DNA of 64,000 nucleotides from Variovorax paradoxus (lineage in GTDB: Bacteria > Pseudomonadota > Gammaproteobacteria > Burkholderiales > Burkholderiaceae_C). A program made the position numbers and the translations under genes. The notes beneath the pieces were generated by a model, which saw nothing but the letters and a program-made list of their open reading frames with translations, ran no database searches and had not been told where the DNA came from. Below are positions 35,548-45,068 of this stretch, piece after piece (position 1 is the stretch's first letter; each line of letters starts with the position of its first letter). The stretch lies in contig NZ_JAUSXG010000001.1 in NCBI RefSeq assembly GCF_030815855.1, positions 1,674,001 to 1,738,000 of the forward strand, read 5' to 3'.

Positions 35548-36060
35548 TTACTCGGAGACGACGACAGCCTTTTCGATCACCACGTCTTCGAGCGGCACGT
35601 CGTCGTGGAAGCCCTTGCGGCCGGTCTTCACGGCCTTGATCTTGTCCACCACGTCGGTGCCGCCGGTGACCTTGCCGAACACCGCGTAGCCCCAGCCTTG
35701 GGCCGAAGGAGCGGTGTGGTTCAGAAAGCCGTTGTCGGACACGTTGATGAAGAACTGCGCGGTGGCCGAGTGCGGTGCGCTCGTGCGGGCCATGGCCACG
35801 GTGTAGTTGTCGTTCTTGAGACCGTTGTTGGCCTCATTCTCGATTTCAGCGCCGGTGGGCTTTTGCTTCATGCCGGGCTCGAAGCCGCCGCCTTGCACCA
35901 TGAAGCCCGGAATCACGCGATGGAACACGGTGTTGTCGTAGTGACCGTTCTTCACATAGCTGACGAAGTTTTCGGCCGATTTGGGCGCCTTGGCGCTGTC
36001 GAGTTCGAGCGTGATCACGCCGTAGTTCTTGATGTGCAGTTCGACTTTGGGGTTGCTCAT
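35548..36060 (-). CDS. ppiB: Cytoplasmic peptidyl-prolyl cis-trans isomerase (cyclophilin)
   Basis: A 170-residue cyclophilin without signal peptide. It starts [20 protein letters not shown] and carries the active-site pattern [15 protein letters not shown], then [20 protein letters not shown]. It accelerates proline isomerisation in protein folding. It lies 29 bases downstream of a second, exported cyclophilin, so the pair looks like an ancient tandem duplication with division of labour between cytoplasm and periplasm. lpxH follows 32 bases later. Confidence 0.94.
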   Translation of the reverse strand: MSNPKVELHIKNYGVITLELDSAKAPKSAENFVSYVKNGHYDNTVFHRVIPGFMVQGGGFEPGMKQKPTGAEIENEANNGLKNDNYTVAMARTSAPHSATAQFFINVSDNGFLNHTAPSAQGWGYAVFGKVTGGTDVVDKIKAVKTGRKGFHDDVPLEDVVIEKAVVVSE

Positions 36061-36089
36061 GAGGAGTCCTTCTTTCGGATGTTCGGAAA

Positions 36090-36695
36090 TTACTTCGCCA
36101 GCGTGGCGGACTTGATGATGATGGGCTCGAGCGGCACGTTCTGCATGCCGCCCTTGTTACCGGTTTGCACGGCGCGGATCTTGTCGACCACGTCGGTGCC
36201 CGACACGACCCGGCCGAACACCGTGTAGCCGTAGCCGTCGGGGTTGGGCGCGTTGAGCGAGTCGTTGTTCTTCACGTTGATGAAGAACTGCGAGGTGGCC
36301 GAGTTCGGGTTGCCGGTGCGCGCCATGGCGATGGTGTACCTGTCGTTCTTCAGGCCGTTGCTCGCTTCCAGCGCGATGGGCGCGCGCGTGGGCTTTTGCT
36401 GCATGTCGGCCGTGAAGCCGCCGCCCTGGATCATGAAGCCGTCGATCACGCGGTGGAACACGGTGCCGTCGTAGTGCTTGTCGTTGACGTATTGCAGAAA
36501 GTTTTCGACCGTCTTGGGCGCCTTGGCCTGGTCGAGTTCGACCAGGATGTCGCCGGCCGAGGTGGCGAGCTTCACGCGCGGCCCGGCCTGCTGCGCATGC
36601 ACGGCACCGGCCAGGGCCAGCGAGGCCACCAACGCGAGCGCGCCGCGGCGGCTGAATCGGGTGGACGGGGAAGTGAAGAAGGCTTGGGTCGTCAA
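36090..36695 (-). CDS. ppiA: Periplasmic peptidyl-prolyl cis-trans isomerase (cyclophilin)
   Basis: A 201-residue exported cyclophilin. The proposed start is TTG at 36695, with GGAG nine bases upstream; no ATG lies between it and the signal sequence. The signal peptide [20 protein letters not shown] ends in a clear AHA-type cleavage motif. The mature part has [20 protein letters not shown] and [20 protein letters not shown]. It assists folding in the periplasm. It lies between a TPR protein gene and ppiB in the same direction. Confidence 0.9.
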   Translation of the reverse strand: MTTQAFFTSPSTRFSRRGALALVASLALAGAVHAQQAGPRVKLATSAGDILVELDQAKAPKTVENFLQYVNDKHYDGTVFHRVIDGFMIQGGGFTADMQQKPTRAPIALEASNGLKNDRYTIAMARTGNPNSATSQFFINVKNNDSLNAPNPDGYGYTVFGRVVSGTDVVDKIRAVQTGNKGGMQNVPLEPIIIKSATLAK

Positions 36696-36772
36696 GGAAA
36701 GCTCCGTGTGCGAATGATGTGGGGTGCAAGCCCGGCAACGCAAGTTGCCGTGGCCAATGCACTGGCGGCCAG

Positions 36773-37363
36773 TTACTTGCTGGGGCGGCCGACCGGCTTG
36801 CGGACTTCCGGCGGAGCGGCCGGCAGGGTGGCGGCTTGCGCCTCGGTCTTCGGGTTGAAGATCTGGCGGATCAGCGAGAGCTTGGGCGCAACGCTGGCGT
36901 TGGTGCTGGCGAATTGCTGCGCCCGCACATACTCCTGGGCTGCCAGGCGCGCATAGACGTCGCCGAGATTTTCATGCGCGGTGGCGTAATTGGGGTTGAG
37001 TCTGAGCGCCTGCTCCAGCGCGGCGCGTGCCTGATCGAACTTGCTCTGCGATGCGTAGAGCGCGGCCAGGTTGTTGTACGGCTCGGACAGTTCCGGAAAG
37101 TCTTGCGTCAGCTGCGTGAACGCGGCGATCGCCTCGTTCTGTTTCTTTTGTTCGGTGAGGATCACGCCCCGCAGAAAGCGCATCTGCGGATCGCGCGGCT
37201 TGCCCGCAATATAGGCATCGGCCTTGGCGAGCGCTTCGTTCGACTTGCCTTGGCGCAGCAGCGTATTCACGTCGTCGTAGTCGTTGGCGTACGCGGCGGA
37301 ACCCCACAGGCTGAAGAGCAATGCGAAGGCGATGGAGAGTTTGGAGAACGCGACGTGCTTCAT
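36773..37363 (-). CDS. Exported tetratricopeptide repeat protein
   Basis: A 196-residue protein with signal peptide (LSIAFALLFSLWGSAAYAND) and at least three TPR units, the clearest being PYNNLAALYASQSKFDQARA and NPNYATAHENLGDVYARLAA. The C terminus is Ala/Pro-rich. Such proteins scaffold other envelope proteins. The partner is unknown, but it heads the ppiA-ppiB-lpxH run, which suggests envelope biogenesis. The ATG at 37363 is chosen for the signal peptide. The divergent gene is cysS, 192 bases away. Confidence 0.85.
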   Translation of the reverse strand: MKHVAFSKLSIAFALLFSLWGSAAYANDYDDVNTLLRQGKSNEALAKADAYIAGKPRDPQMRFLRGVILTEQKKQNEAIAAFTQLTQDFPELSEPYNNLAALYASQSKFDQARAALEQALRLNPNYATAHENLGDVYARLAAQEYVRAQQFASTNASVAPKLSLIRQIFNPKTEAQAATLPAAPPEVRKPVGRPSK

Positions 37364-37555
37364 GAAGCCTCGGCAAGATTGGGGAATGCGGGCCTCGAAA
37401 ACACCCGGAATGTACACGGCAGCAGCCGTTTATACTGCGGTGCATTGTAGCCGAGGGGCCATGTCCAACCCCTCGTGGCCACTGTCCCGTCACCCCTGAA
37501 ATTCAACGTCGTTCGCCCGTACCGCACGAGCGCGAAGCGACGTTTTCCGAGCCTC

Positions 37556-38932
37556 ATGAGTCTGCGCATCTACAACACGCTCTCGCGTGAATTGGAGGAA
37601 TTCTCCCCATTGCAACCTGGCAAGGTGCGCATGTACGTGTGCGGCATGACGGTCTACGACCTCTGCCATCTGGGCCATGCCCGCTCGATGATCGCGTTCG
37701 ACGTCGTGCAGCGCTGGCTCAAGGCCAGCGGCTATGGCGTGACCTACGTGCGCAACATCACGGACATCGACGACAAGATCATCCGCCGCGCCGTCGAGAA
37801 CGGCGAGACGATCCGCTCGCTCACCGATCGCATGATCGACGCGCTGCACGAAGACGCCGACGCGCTCGGCATCGAGCGGCCAGCGCACGAACCCCGCGCC
37901 ACCGACTACATCCCGCAGATGCTGTCGATGATCGGCACGCTCGAGAAGAAGGGGCTGGCCTATCGTGCCGACAACGGCGATGTGAACTACGCGATTCGCA
38001 GGTTCCCGGGCTACGGCAAGCTCAGCGGCAAGTCCATCGACGAGCTGCACGCCGGCGAGCGCGTGGCCGTGCTGGACGGCAAGGACGACCCGCTCGACCC
38101 CGTGCTCTGGAAGAGTGCCAAGGCGACTGAACCCGAAGAGGTGAAATGGGCCAGCGAGTTCGGCCCGGGCCGTCCCGGCTGGCACATCGAATGCTCGGCC
38201 ATGGCCTGCGAACTGCTCGGCGAAACGCTCGACATTCACGGCGGCGGCGAAGACCTGCAGTTTCCCCATCACGAGAACGAAATTGCGCAGAGCGAAGGCG
38301 CAACCGGCAAGCCGCTGGCCAACTACTGGATGCACAACGGCTTCATCGTGACTGACAACGAGAAGATGTCCAAGAGCCTGGGCAACTTCTTCCTGATCCG
38401 TGACGTGCTCAAGAAGTACGACGCCGAAACCATCCGCTTCTTCGTGGTGCGCGCGCACTATCGCCGGCCGCTCAACTACAGCGACGTGCATCTCGACGAC
38501 GCCCGCAATTCGCTCAAGCGGCTTTATACGGCGCTCGATCTGGTGGCGCCGCAGACCGTGGCCATCGACTGGAACGACCCCTATGCGGCACGCTTCAAGT
38601 CCGCCATGGACGAGGACTTTGCAACGCCCGAAGCTGTTGCCGTGCTGTTCGATCTGGCGGGCGAAGTGAACCGCACGCGCTCGCCCGCGCAAGCCGGGCT
38701 GCTGAAGGCGCTGGGCGGATGCCTGAACATTCTGCAGAGCGATCCGACCGGCTTCCTGCGTGCCGGCGCCACGCTGGACGAAGCAACCATCCAGGCGCAG
38801 ATCGACGCCCGCGCGGCCGCCAAGGCTGCGAAGAACTTCGCCGAGGCGGACCGCATTCGCAGCGACCTTCTGGCGCAGGGCATCGTGCTCAAGGATTCGC
38901 CCACGGGCACGACCTGGGCCGCAGCGCAGTGA
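37556..38932 (+). CDS. cysS: Cysteine--tRNA ligase
   Basis: A 458-residue class I synthetase that charges tRNA-Cys. The zinc Cys in [18 protein letters not shown], the HIGH-type motif (HLGH) in the same stretch, the second zinc cluster [10 protein letters not shown] with [10 protein letters not shown], and KMSKSLGN are all present. Its length matches the usual 460. The ATG at 37556 is preferred; the upstream in-frame sequence is leader. A TATACT at 37431-37436 may be the -10 element. It begins a rightward run with a DNA glycosylase, accA, tilS and lysC. Confidence 0.97.
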   Translation: MSLRIYNTLSRELEEFSPLQPGKVRMYVCGMTVYDLCHLGHARSMIAFDVVQRWLKASGYGVTYVRNITDIDDKIIRRAVENGETIRSLTDRMIDALHEDADALGIERPAHEPRATDYIPQMLSMIGTLEKKGLAYRADNGDVNYAIRRFPGYGKLSGKSIDELHAGERVAVLDGKDDPLDPVLWKSAKATEPEEVKWASEFGPGRPGWHIECSAMACELLGETLDIHGGGEDLQFPHHENEIAQSEGATGKPLANYWMHNGFIVTDNEKMSKSLGNFFLIRDVLKKYDAETIRFFVVRAHYRRPLNYSDVHLDDARNSLKRLYTALDLVAPQTVAIDWNDPYAARFKSAMDEDFATPEAVAVLFDLAGEVNRTRSPAQAGLLKALGGCLNILQSDPTGFLRAGATLDEATIQAQIDARAAAKAAKNFAEADRIRSDLLAQGIVLKDSPTGTTWAAAQ

Positions 38933-38949
38933 ACGGAACCACCAACCCC

Positions 38950-39603
38950 ATGCCTGCTTCATCGAAGAATCCGACGGTCCAGATCTACACGCCGGACTAC
39001 TGGGAAGAGGCCTGCAAGCACCTGGCGAAGAAAGACCGCGTGATGAAGCGGTTGATCCCGAAGTTCGGCGATGCCTGCCTCGAGTCGCGCGGCGATGCGT
39101 TCACCACGCTCGCGCGAAGCATCGTGGGCCAGCAGATTTCGGTGAAAGCCGCGCAAACCGTCTGGGACAAGTTCGCGCTGCTGCCGCGAAAGCTTACGCC
39201 GGCCAACGTGCTCAAGCTCAAGGTCGACGACATGCGCGGGGCGGGGCTGTCGGCGCGCAAGGTCGAGTACCTGGTCGACCTGGCCATCCACTTCGATTCG
39301 GGCGCGGTGCACGTCGACGCCTGGAAGGACATGTCGGATGAGCTCATCATCGAAGAGCTCGTAGCCATTCGCGGCATCGGCCGCTGGACGGCCGAAATGT
39401 TCCTCATCTTTCACCTGATGCGCCCCAATGTGCTGCCGGTCGATGACCTGGGGCTGCTCAACGGCATCAGCGTGAATTATTTTTCGGGCGATCCGGTGAG
39501 CCGCAGCGATGCCCGCGACGTCGCCGTGGCCTGGGCGCCTTTTTGCAGCGTGGCAACTTGGTATATTTGGCGCTCGCTCGACCCGGTACCGGTCGCATAC
39601 TGA
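38950..39603 (+). CDS. DNA-3-methyladenine glycosylase, AlkA-like (HhH-GPD)
   Basis: A 217-residue base-excision repair enzyme of the HhH-GPD superfamily. It shows [20 protein letters not shown], the helix-hairpin-helix [20 protein letters not shown] and the catalytic Asp in [13 protein letters not shown]. It would remove alkylated purines such as 3-methyladenine. It lacks the N-terminal regulatory or TBP-like parts of E. coli AlkA and resembles the shorter stand-alone form. A GTG at 38929 overlapping the cysS stop is an alternative start that adds seven residues. Confidence 0.9.
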   Translation: MPASSKNPTVQIYTPDYWEEACKHLAKKDRVMKRLIPKFGDACLESRGDAFTTLARSIVGQQISVKAAQTVWDKFALLPRKLTPANVLKLKVDDMRGAGLSARKVEYLVDLAIHFDSGAVHVDAWKDMSDELIIEELVAIRGIGRWTAEMFLIFHLMRPNVLPVDDLGLLNGISVNYFSGDPVSRSDARDVAVAWAPFCSVATWYIWRSLDPVPVAY

Positions 39604-39619
39604 ACAACAGGAGAAGACG

Positions 39620-40600
39620 TTGGCGAAACGAACCTTCCTCGACTTCGAGCAGCCCATTGCTGAACTCGAATCCAAGATCGAAGAACTGCGCTATGTACAG
39701 ACCGAATCGGCGGTCGACATCTCGGAGGAAATCGACCAGCTCGGCAAGAAAAGCCAGCAGCTCACCAAGGATATCTACAGCGACCTGAGCCCCTGGCAGA
39801 TCACCAAGATCGCGCGGCATCCGGAACGCCCCTACACGCTCGACTACGTGAACGAAATCTTCACCGATTTCGTCGAGCTGCACGGCGACCGGCATTTTTC
39901 GGACGACCTGTCGATCGTGGGCGGCCTCGCGCGCTTCAACGGCACGCCATGCATGGTGCTCGGCCACCAGAAGGGGCGCGACACCAAGGAGCGCACCGCG
40001 CGCAACTTCGGCATGAGCAAGCCCGAGGGCTACCGCAAGGCCTTGCGCCTCATGAAGACCGCCGAGAAGTTCAAGCTGCCGGTCTTCACCTTCGTCGATA
40101 CCCCGGGCGCCTATCCCGGCATCGATGCCGAGGAGCGCGGCCAGTCCGAGGCCATCGGCCGCAACATCTACGAAATGGCGCAACTCGAAGTGCCGATCAT
40201 CGTGACCATCATCGGCGAGGGCGGCTCCGGCGGCGCGCTCGCCATTTCGGTGGGCGACCAGCTTGTGATGCTGCAGTACTCGATCTATTCGGTGATCAGC
40301 CCCGAAGGCTGTGCCTCCATTCTCTGGAAGACCAGCGACAAGGCACAGGAAGCGGCCGACGCTCTCGGCATCACCGCGCATCGCTTGAAGGCCCTGGGCC
40401 TGGTCGACAAGATCGTGAACGAGCCGGTCGGCGGTGCGCACCGCGACCATCGCCAGATGGCCGCATTTCTCAAGCGCGCGCTCAACGACGCCTTCCGCCA
40501 GGTCAGCGACCTGAAGCCGAAGGAGCTGCTCGACCGCCGCTACGAACGCCTGCAAAGCTACGGGCGCTTCAACGACACCAAGGCCGATACCGGCAGATAA
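39620..40600 (+). CDS. accA: Acetyl-CoA carboxylase carboxyltransferase subunit alpha
   Basis: A 326-residue carboxyltransferase alpha subunit; with AccD it moves carboxyl from biotin to acetyl-CoA in the first committed step of fatty acid synthesis. The conserved N terminus [20 protein letters not shown] starts at a TTG codon at 39620 with AGGAG nine bases upstream, which sets the start. The crotonase-type core has [20 protein letters not shown] and [13 protein letters not shown]. accD is not in the window. It lies 16 bases after the glycosylase and 13 before tilS. Confidence 0.96.
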   Translation: MAKRTFLDFEQPIAELESKIEELRYVQTESAVDISEEIDQLGKKSQQLTKDIYSDLSPWQITKIARHPERPYTLDYVNEIFTDFVELHGDRHFSDDLSIVGGLARFNGTPCMVLGHQKGRDTKERTARNFGMSKPEGYRKALRLMKTAEKFKLPVFTFVDTPGAYPGIDAEERGQSEAIGRNIYEMAQLEVPIIVTIIGEGGSGGALAISVGDQLVMLQYSIYSVISPEGCASILWKTSDKAQEAADALGITAHRLKALGLVDKIVNEPVGGAHRDHRQMAAFLKRALNDAFRQVSDLKPKELLDRRYERLQSYGRFNDTKADTGR

Positions 40601-40613
40601 GCAAGCGCGCTCC

Positions 40614-41591
40614 ATGAACGAAGCCTTCGAACGCGCAATGGCCGCGTTCGAGCCGGCGCATCTGCCGCTGGCAGTGGGCTTCAGCGGCGGTGCGGATTCC
40701 ACGGCCTTGCTGGCCGCTTGCGCCTCGGCGTGGCCGGGGCAGGTGGTCGCGTTTCATGTGCACCATGGCCTGCAGGCTGCCGCCGACGATTTCGAGCAGC
40801 ATTGCGTCGCCGTGTGCGAGCGCCTGGGTGTTCCATTGATGGTGCACCGCGTCGACGCTCGGCACGCGCAGGGCGACAGTCCCGAGGATGCGGCGCGGCG
40901 TGCCCGTTATGACGCTTTTGCAGCGATGGCCGGTGCGGGCCTGCCGGCTGGCGCTGTCAAATCAATAGTTCTCGGGCACCATGCCGACGACCAAGTCGAG
41001 ACACTGCTGCTCGCCCTGTCCAGGGGCGCGGGGTTGCCGGGTCTGGCTGCCATGCCGGCCCATGCGCAGCGCGCTGGACTCGACATCTACCGGCCGCTGC
41101 TGTCAGTGCCCGGCGCCGATATCCACGCCTGGCTGGAAGGTCTCGATTTGCCCTGGATCGAAGACCCGACCAACGAAGACGAGCGCTACACCCGCAACCG
41201 GATCCGTGCGGTACTGCTGCCCGCGCTGGAGCGCACATTCCCCCAATTCCGCACCACCTTTGCCCGCAGCATCGGCCATGCCGCGCAGGCGCAGGAACTG
41301 CTGGGCGAACTCGCGGCGCAAGACCTTGCCGTGGTGGGCCATCCGCCCCGCATCGCCAGTCTGCAGGGGCTTTCGCGTGCGCGGCAGGCCAATGTGCTGC
41401 GGCACTGGCTGATGCAGGCGCACGGCTGCGCGCCCAGCGCGGCGCAGCTCGACCAGCTGCTCGGCCAGGTGCGTGCCTGCACCACGCGCGGCCATCGGAT
41501 CCACCTCAAGGTGGCCAACGGCTTCATCGAACGAAGGGGTGATTTGCTGCATTGGTACAATGCCCCGCCCTCGTCCAAGGCTTCGCGCTGA
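40614..41591 (+). CDS. tilS: tRNA(Ile)-lysidine synthase (short form)
   Basis: A 325-residue N-type ATP pyrophosphatase that makes lysidine at C34 of tRNA-Ile(CAU), turning it into an AUA reader. The PP-loop SGGADSTALL, GHHADDQVETLLLALSRGAG and PWIEDPTNEDERYTRNRIR are diagnostic. The E. coli enzyme is 432 residues; this one lacks the C-terminal domain seen there, as I would expect for many betaproteobacteria. It follows accA by 13 bases and precedes lysC. Confidence 0.93.
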   Translation: MNEAFERAMAAFEPAHLPLAVGFSGGADSTALLAACASAWPGQVVAFHVHHGLQAAADDFEQHCVAVCERLGVPLMVHRVDARHAQGDSPEDAARRARYDAFAAMAGAGLPAGAVKSIVLGHHADDQVETLLLALSRGAGLPGLAAMPAHAQRAGLDIYRPLLSVPGADIHAWLEGLDLPWIEDPTNEDERYTRNRIRAVLLPALERTFPQFRTTFARSIGHAAQAQELLGELAAQDLAVVGHPPRIASLQGLSRARQANVLRHWLMQAHGCAPSAAQLDQLLGQVRACTTRGHRIHLKVANGFIERRGDLLHWYNAPPSSKASR

Positions 41592-41658
41592 CGGCTTGCA
41601 GGGCGCCGCGCTGGCACTCGGGAGTGAAGCGGCCCTTTCTCTTTCTCTGAATTCACCC

Positions 41659-42927
41659 ATGGCATTGATCGTTCACAAATACGGCGGTACGTCGATGGGC
41701 TCGACCGAGCGCATCAAGAATGTCGCCAAGCGCGTTGCCAAGTGGGCACGCGCCGGCCACCAGATGATCGTGGTCCCGAGTGCCATGAGCGGCGAAACCA
41801 ATCGCCTGCTCGGCCTGGCCAAGGAACTGGCGCCCAGCAAACCGAGCGACGCCCACGGGCGCGAGCTCGACATGCTCGCCTCGACCGGCGAACAGGCGTC
41901 GTCCGCGCTGCTGGCCATTGCGCTGCAAGCCGAAGGCATGGAAGCCGTGAGCTACGCGGGCTGGCAGGTGTCGGTGCGCACCGACAACTCGTACACCAAG
42001 GCACGCATCGAGAGCATCGACGACGAACGCGTGCGCGCCGACCTGGACGCCGGCAAGGTGGTGGTCATCACCGGCTTTCAGGGCGTGGACGACGCCGGCA
42101 ACATCACCACGCTGGGCCGCGGCGGCAGCGACACCTCGGCGGTGGCTATTGCCGCCGCCATGAAGGCGCACGAGTGCCTGATCTATACCGACGTGGACGG
42201 CGTCTACACCACCGACCCGCGCGTGGAGCCCGATGCGCGGCGCCTCTCGACCGTGAGCTTCGAAGAGATGCTCGAAATGGCGAGCCTAGGCTCCAAGGTG
42301 CTGCAAATCCGCTCGGTGGAATTCGCCGGCAAATACAAGGTTCCTCTGCGTGTGCTTTCGAGCTTCACGCCCTGGGACATCGACATCAATGAAGAGGCCA
42401 AGTCCGGCACGCTGATCACTTTCGAGGAAGACGAAAACATGGAACAAGCCGTCGTATCCGGCATCGCTTTCAACCGCGACGAAGCCAAGATCTCGGTGCT
42501 CGGCGTGCCCGACAAGCCGGGCATCGCGTATCACATCCTCGGTGCCGTGGCGGACGCCAACATCGAGGTCGACGTGATCATCCAGAACCTCAGCAAGGAC
42601 GGCCGCACCGACTTCAGCTTTACCGTGCACCGCAACGAGTACGCGAAGACCGTCGACCTGCTGCAGTCGAAGGTCATGCCCTCGCTGGGCGCGACCGAGA
42701 TCGTGGGCGACACCAAGATCTGCAAGGTCAGCATCGTCGGCATCGGCATGCGCAGCCACGTCGGCGTGGCGAGCAAGATGTTCCGCGTGCTGAGCGAAGA
42801 GGGCATCAACATCCAGATGATTTCGACCAGCGAGATCAAGACGTCGGTCGTCATCGACGAAAAATATATGGAATTGGCCGTGCGCGCGTTGCACAAAGCC
42901 TTCGATCTGGACCAACCGGCCGCCTGA
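41659..42927 (+). CDS. lysC: Aspartate kinase
   Basis: A 422-residue aspartokinase, first step of the lysine, threonine and methionine branch. The catalytic domain has IVHKYGGTSMGSTERIKNVA and TLGRGGSDTSAVAIAA. Two ACT domains follow from about residue 265, with ISVLGVPDKPGIAYHILGAV and VSIVGIGMRSHVGVASKMFR, for feedback control. An internal GAGGAAG with ATG at 42439 begins MEQAVVSGIAFNRDEAK, matching the start of separately made beta subunits in Corynebacterium. So this gene may give both alpha and beta chains. tRNA-Ser follows 26 bases later. Confidence 0.95.
   Translation: MALIVHKYGGTSMGSTERIKNVAKRVAKWARAGHQMIVVPSAMSGETNRLLGLAKELAPSKPSDAHGRELDMLASTGEQASSALLAIALQAEGMEAVSYAGWQVSVRTDNSYTKARIESIDDERVRADLDAGKVVVITGFQGVDDAGNITTLGRGGSDTSAVAIAAAMKAHECLIYTDVDGVYTTDPRVEPDARRLSTVSFEEMLEMASLGSKVLQIRSVEFAGKYKVPLRVLSSFTPWDIDINEEAKSGTLITFEEDENMEQAVVSGIAFNRDEAKISVLGVPDKPGIAYHILGAVADANIEVDVIIQNLSKDGRTDFSFTVHRNEYAKTVDLLQSKVMPSLGATEIVGDTKICKVSIVGIGMRSHVGVASKMFRVLSEEGINIQMISTSEIKTSVVIDEKYMELAVRALHKAFDLDQPAA
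42424..42441 (+). promoter_or_regulatory. Internal ribosome site and start codon inside lysC
   Basis: GAGGAAG at 42424-42430 is followed after 8 bases by ATG at 42439, in frame with lysC. A protein started here would have 162 residues containing just the two ACT domains. Confidence 0.55.
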
Positions 42928-42953
42928 CAGTGGCATAATCTCGGCTTCTTTCA

Positions 42954-43046
42954 GGAACTGTGACCGAGTGGCCGAAGGTGCTCCCCTGCTAAGGGAGTAT
43001 GGGGTGTAGAGCCTCATCGAGGGTTCGAATCCCTCCGGTTCCGCCA
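42954..43046 (+). tRNA. tRNA-Ser (anticodon GCU)
   Basis: A 93-base class II tRNA with encoded CCA. The acceptor stem GGAACTG pairs with CGGTTCC. The anticodon arm CTCCC-CTGCTAA-GGGAG gives anticodon GCU, reading AGC and AGU. A long variable arm (TATGGGGTGTAGAGCCTCATC region) marks it as serine, and GGGTTCGAATCCC is the T arm. It is followed by a strong terminator. Confidence 0.97.
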
Positions 43047-43054
43047 AGCTAGTG

Positions 43055-43091
43055 AAGCCCTGTTGATCTTCGGATTGACAGGGCTTTTTTC
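43055..43091 (+). terminator. Rho-independent terminator after tRNA-Ser
   Basis: AAGCCCTGT at 43055-43063 pairs with ACAGGGCTT at 43078-43086 around a 14-base loop, followed by a T-run through 43090. Confidence 0.92.
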
Positions 43092-43484
43092 TTGCTCGCC
43101 TTCCTCCGGCAAGGCGTTGATCAGCGCGCTCAGTTGTAGCAGCGCCTGCTTCTCATCTTTGCGGTTCGGTCGAGTTTGGCCGCGAGGCCTTCGAGGATGC
43201 TCGGGCCGTGTCATGCCCGGTCAGTTGCCCGATTCCGGCCCATACGTTTTTCTGACCGAAGCCAGGCCACGAGCGCGCCTGAAGTGAAAAGGTTTGCCAA
43301 AGTATTCAAATTTTCCGAAGGCGAATTGCGAGCAGGCGCGCATCTTTCTGTTCGTTCTGAACGAGAACAAATAAATCTCACCCAATGGCTCGCGACGTCG
43401 CAGCTTTGCGACAAAACAGGGACAAAAGTAACCATCTGTATGGTTAAATCGCCCGAATTATCGCGAAGAGGACGAGGGATCTCC
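43092..43484. other. Intergenic region after tRNA-Ser, possible gene remnant and operator
   Basis: No intact gene is seen in these 393 bases. On the minus strand 43100-43214 encodes a helix-like stretch (DEKQALLQLSALINALPEEG) that then runs into the tRNA; an adjacent frame gives LEGLAAKLDRTAK, as if one frame had broken. It may be the scar of an element once integrated at the tRNA, but no att repeat is visible. The right half is AT-richer than the genome. TAACCAT-CTGT-ATGGTTA at 43429-43446 is a perfect inverted repeat 39 bases before the lipoprotein gene and looks like an operator. Confidence 0.4.
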
Positions 43485-44153
43485 ATGAAGCTGCTGCTGA
43501 GCGTCGTGTGCGCCGTTGTTGCATTGGCCGGGTGCGTCAGCACGCCGCCGACACCGACGGAACCTGGAACGGGGTCGGGGCTTTCCTATGTGCCCATGGT
43601 GGCCATGGAAGGCGTGGACAAGGCCCGCTACGACAGCGACGTGGCCGATTGCCGCATCGCGGCGACGCGCATCACCGCGCGCAGCGAAACGGGCGACGCC
43701 ATGTGGCTGGCGCTGGGCCTCGGCCTGATCACCGTGCACGGCCAGGGCATTGTGGCCGCGGCCGCGCAGGGGGGGATTGCGGCAGCCGTGATCGACATGT
43801 CCTACCGGCCCGATGCCGAGCTGATTGCCGAACACCAGCAGATCGCGCTGGTGCATTGCATGGCCAAGCGCGGCTACCGCAATCTGGACCCGAACGTGCG
43901 CGACACTTTCTACGGCCACTCCTTCAATCCCGAAGTGGTGCTGGCGCCGCGCCGCACGGGCGTGGACACCTACAACGCCGAAGTGCTCGCCAAGGCCGGT
44001 CGCTGCAGCATCCAGCCGCGGGCGGAACTGACGGCCAAGGGCCCCGGCTACGAGTCTTACAGCGTGCCCTGCTCGAACGGGGCGACCTGGGCCGTGCGCT
44101 GCGAATTCGGCAAGTGCCGGGTGCTGGGCCAGCCGGTCATTCGCCGCTCCTGA
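43485..44153 (+). CDS. Lipoprotein of unknown function
   Basis: A 222-residue predicted lipoprotein. The signal MKLLLSVVCAVVALAGCVST ends in the lipobox LAGC, so the mature protein would be acylated at Cys17. The body has a glycine/alanine-rich hydrophobic stretch (WLALGLGLITVHGQGIVAAA, then AQGGIAAAVIDM) of glycine-zipper character, and six further Cys. I do not recognise a functional family. The start at 43485 has GAGG upstream and fits the signal peptide. It is flanked by the tRNA-Ser region and the convergent ppk2. Confidence 0.8.
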   Translation: MKLLLSVVCAVVALAGCVSTPPTPTEPGTGSGLSYVPMVAMEGVDKARYDSDVADCRIAATRITARSETGDAMWLALGLGLITVHGQGIVAAAAQGGIAAAVIDMSYRPDAELIAEHQQIALVHCMAKRGYRNLDPNVRDTFYGHSFNPEVVLAPRRTGVDTYNAEVLAKAGRCSIQPRAELTAKGPGYESYSVPCSNGATWAVRCEFGKCRVLGQPVIRRS

Positions 44154-44199
44154 CCAACGCCCGAGCGTGCCGGCCTGCCTGGGCACGCATGGGCAACGC

Positions 44200-45006
44200 T
44201 CACTTGATGATCATGCCTTTGAGCGCCGGGTCGGCGGGCGGCGCCTTGAGCTTCATCTGCCGCAGGGTCTTCATCAGCAACTGCGCAATCATCAGGTTGC
44301 GGTGCCGCTTGTGGTTGGCAGGTATCGCGTACCAGGGTGCGTGATCGGTGGAGGTGGCGCGCAGCGCCTTGTCATAGGCCTCTTGGTACGCGTTCCACTT
44401 GGTGCGCACCTCGAGGTCGCCCATGCTGAACTTCCATTGCTTGCCGGGCGTGTCGATGCGCGCCTGCAGGCGTTCGCGCTGCTCGTCCTTGTCGATGTGC
44501 AGCATGCATTTGACGACGACCGTGCCGGTCTCGACCAGCAGGCGCTCGAAATCGTTGATCTGCGCATAACGGCGCTTGGCCTCGGCCTTGTCGATCCAGC
44601 CTTCGACTACGGGCACCAGCACGTCTTCGTAGTGGCTGCGGTTCCACACCGCGATTTCGCCCGTGCGCGGCACTACTGCGTGGCAGCGCCAGAGGTAGTC
44701 GTGCGCGCGTTCGTCGTCGCTGGGCGCCTTGAAGGCGGTGACACGAACGCCGAGCGGCGAGGTGCGCGAAAAAACCCAGCGCACGGTCCCGTCCTTGCCG
44801 CTGGTGTCCATGCCTTGCAGCACCAGCAGGAGCTTGCGGCGGCCTTCGGCATGCAGCAGGTCCTGCATTTCGTCGAGTTCGGCCGCCAGGGCGTCGATCT
44901 CGGCGACTTGCGCGGCTTCGTTGCCCTCCAGGAAGGGCGTGTCGCCGGGGCTCACCTGCGCGAGTTTGAACTTGCTGTCGACGCGGTATTTCTTGAGGCT
45001 GGCCAT
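44200..45006 (-). CDS. ppk2: Polyphosphate kinase 2 family protein
   Basis: A 268-residue PPK2-type enzyme that uses polyphosphate to phosphorylate nucleotides. Visible are the Walker A LQGMDTSGKDGT (Lys71) near residue 70, FSRTSPLGVRVTAFKAPSDD, the Walker B-like WNRSHYEDVLVPVV, and the lid region ERLQARIDTPGKQWKFSMGD. It is a single-domain protein. Whether it acts on AMP, ADP or GDP cannot be told from these motifs. It lies 62 bases downstream of hslR in the same direction. Confidence 0.93.
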   Translation of the reverse strand: MASLKKYRVDSKFKLAQVSPGDTPFLEGNEAAQVAEIDALAAELDEMQDLLHAEGRRKLLLVLQGMDTSGKDGTVRWVFSRTSPLGVRVTAFKAPSDDERAHDYLWRCHAVVPRTGEIAVWNRSHYEDVLVPVVEGWIDKAEAKRRYAQINDFERLLVETGTVVVKCMLHIDKDEQRERLQARIDTPGKQWKFSMGDLEVRTKWNAYQEAYDKALRATSTDHAPWYAIPANHKRHRNLMIAQLLMKTLRQMKLKAPPADPALKGMIIK

Positions 45007-45068
45007 GACCCGGGACTCCGTGCAAAAGACACGCAGCGTACGCGATCAGGGGCGTCAATGATCGGCAA

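Noticed and set aside
43014..43214. Small minus-strand frame ending WRNRRDSNPR
   Set aside because: The C-terminal part is the reverse reading of the tRNA-Ser T arm, a known false-gene pattern. Only the upstream part is kept as a possible remnant.
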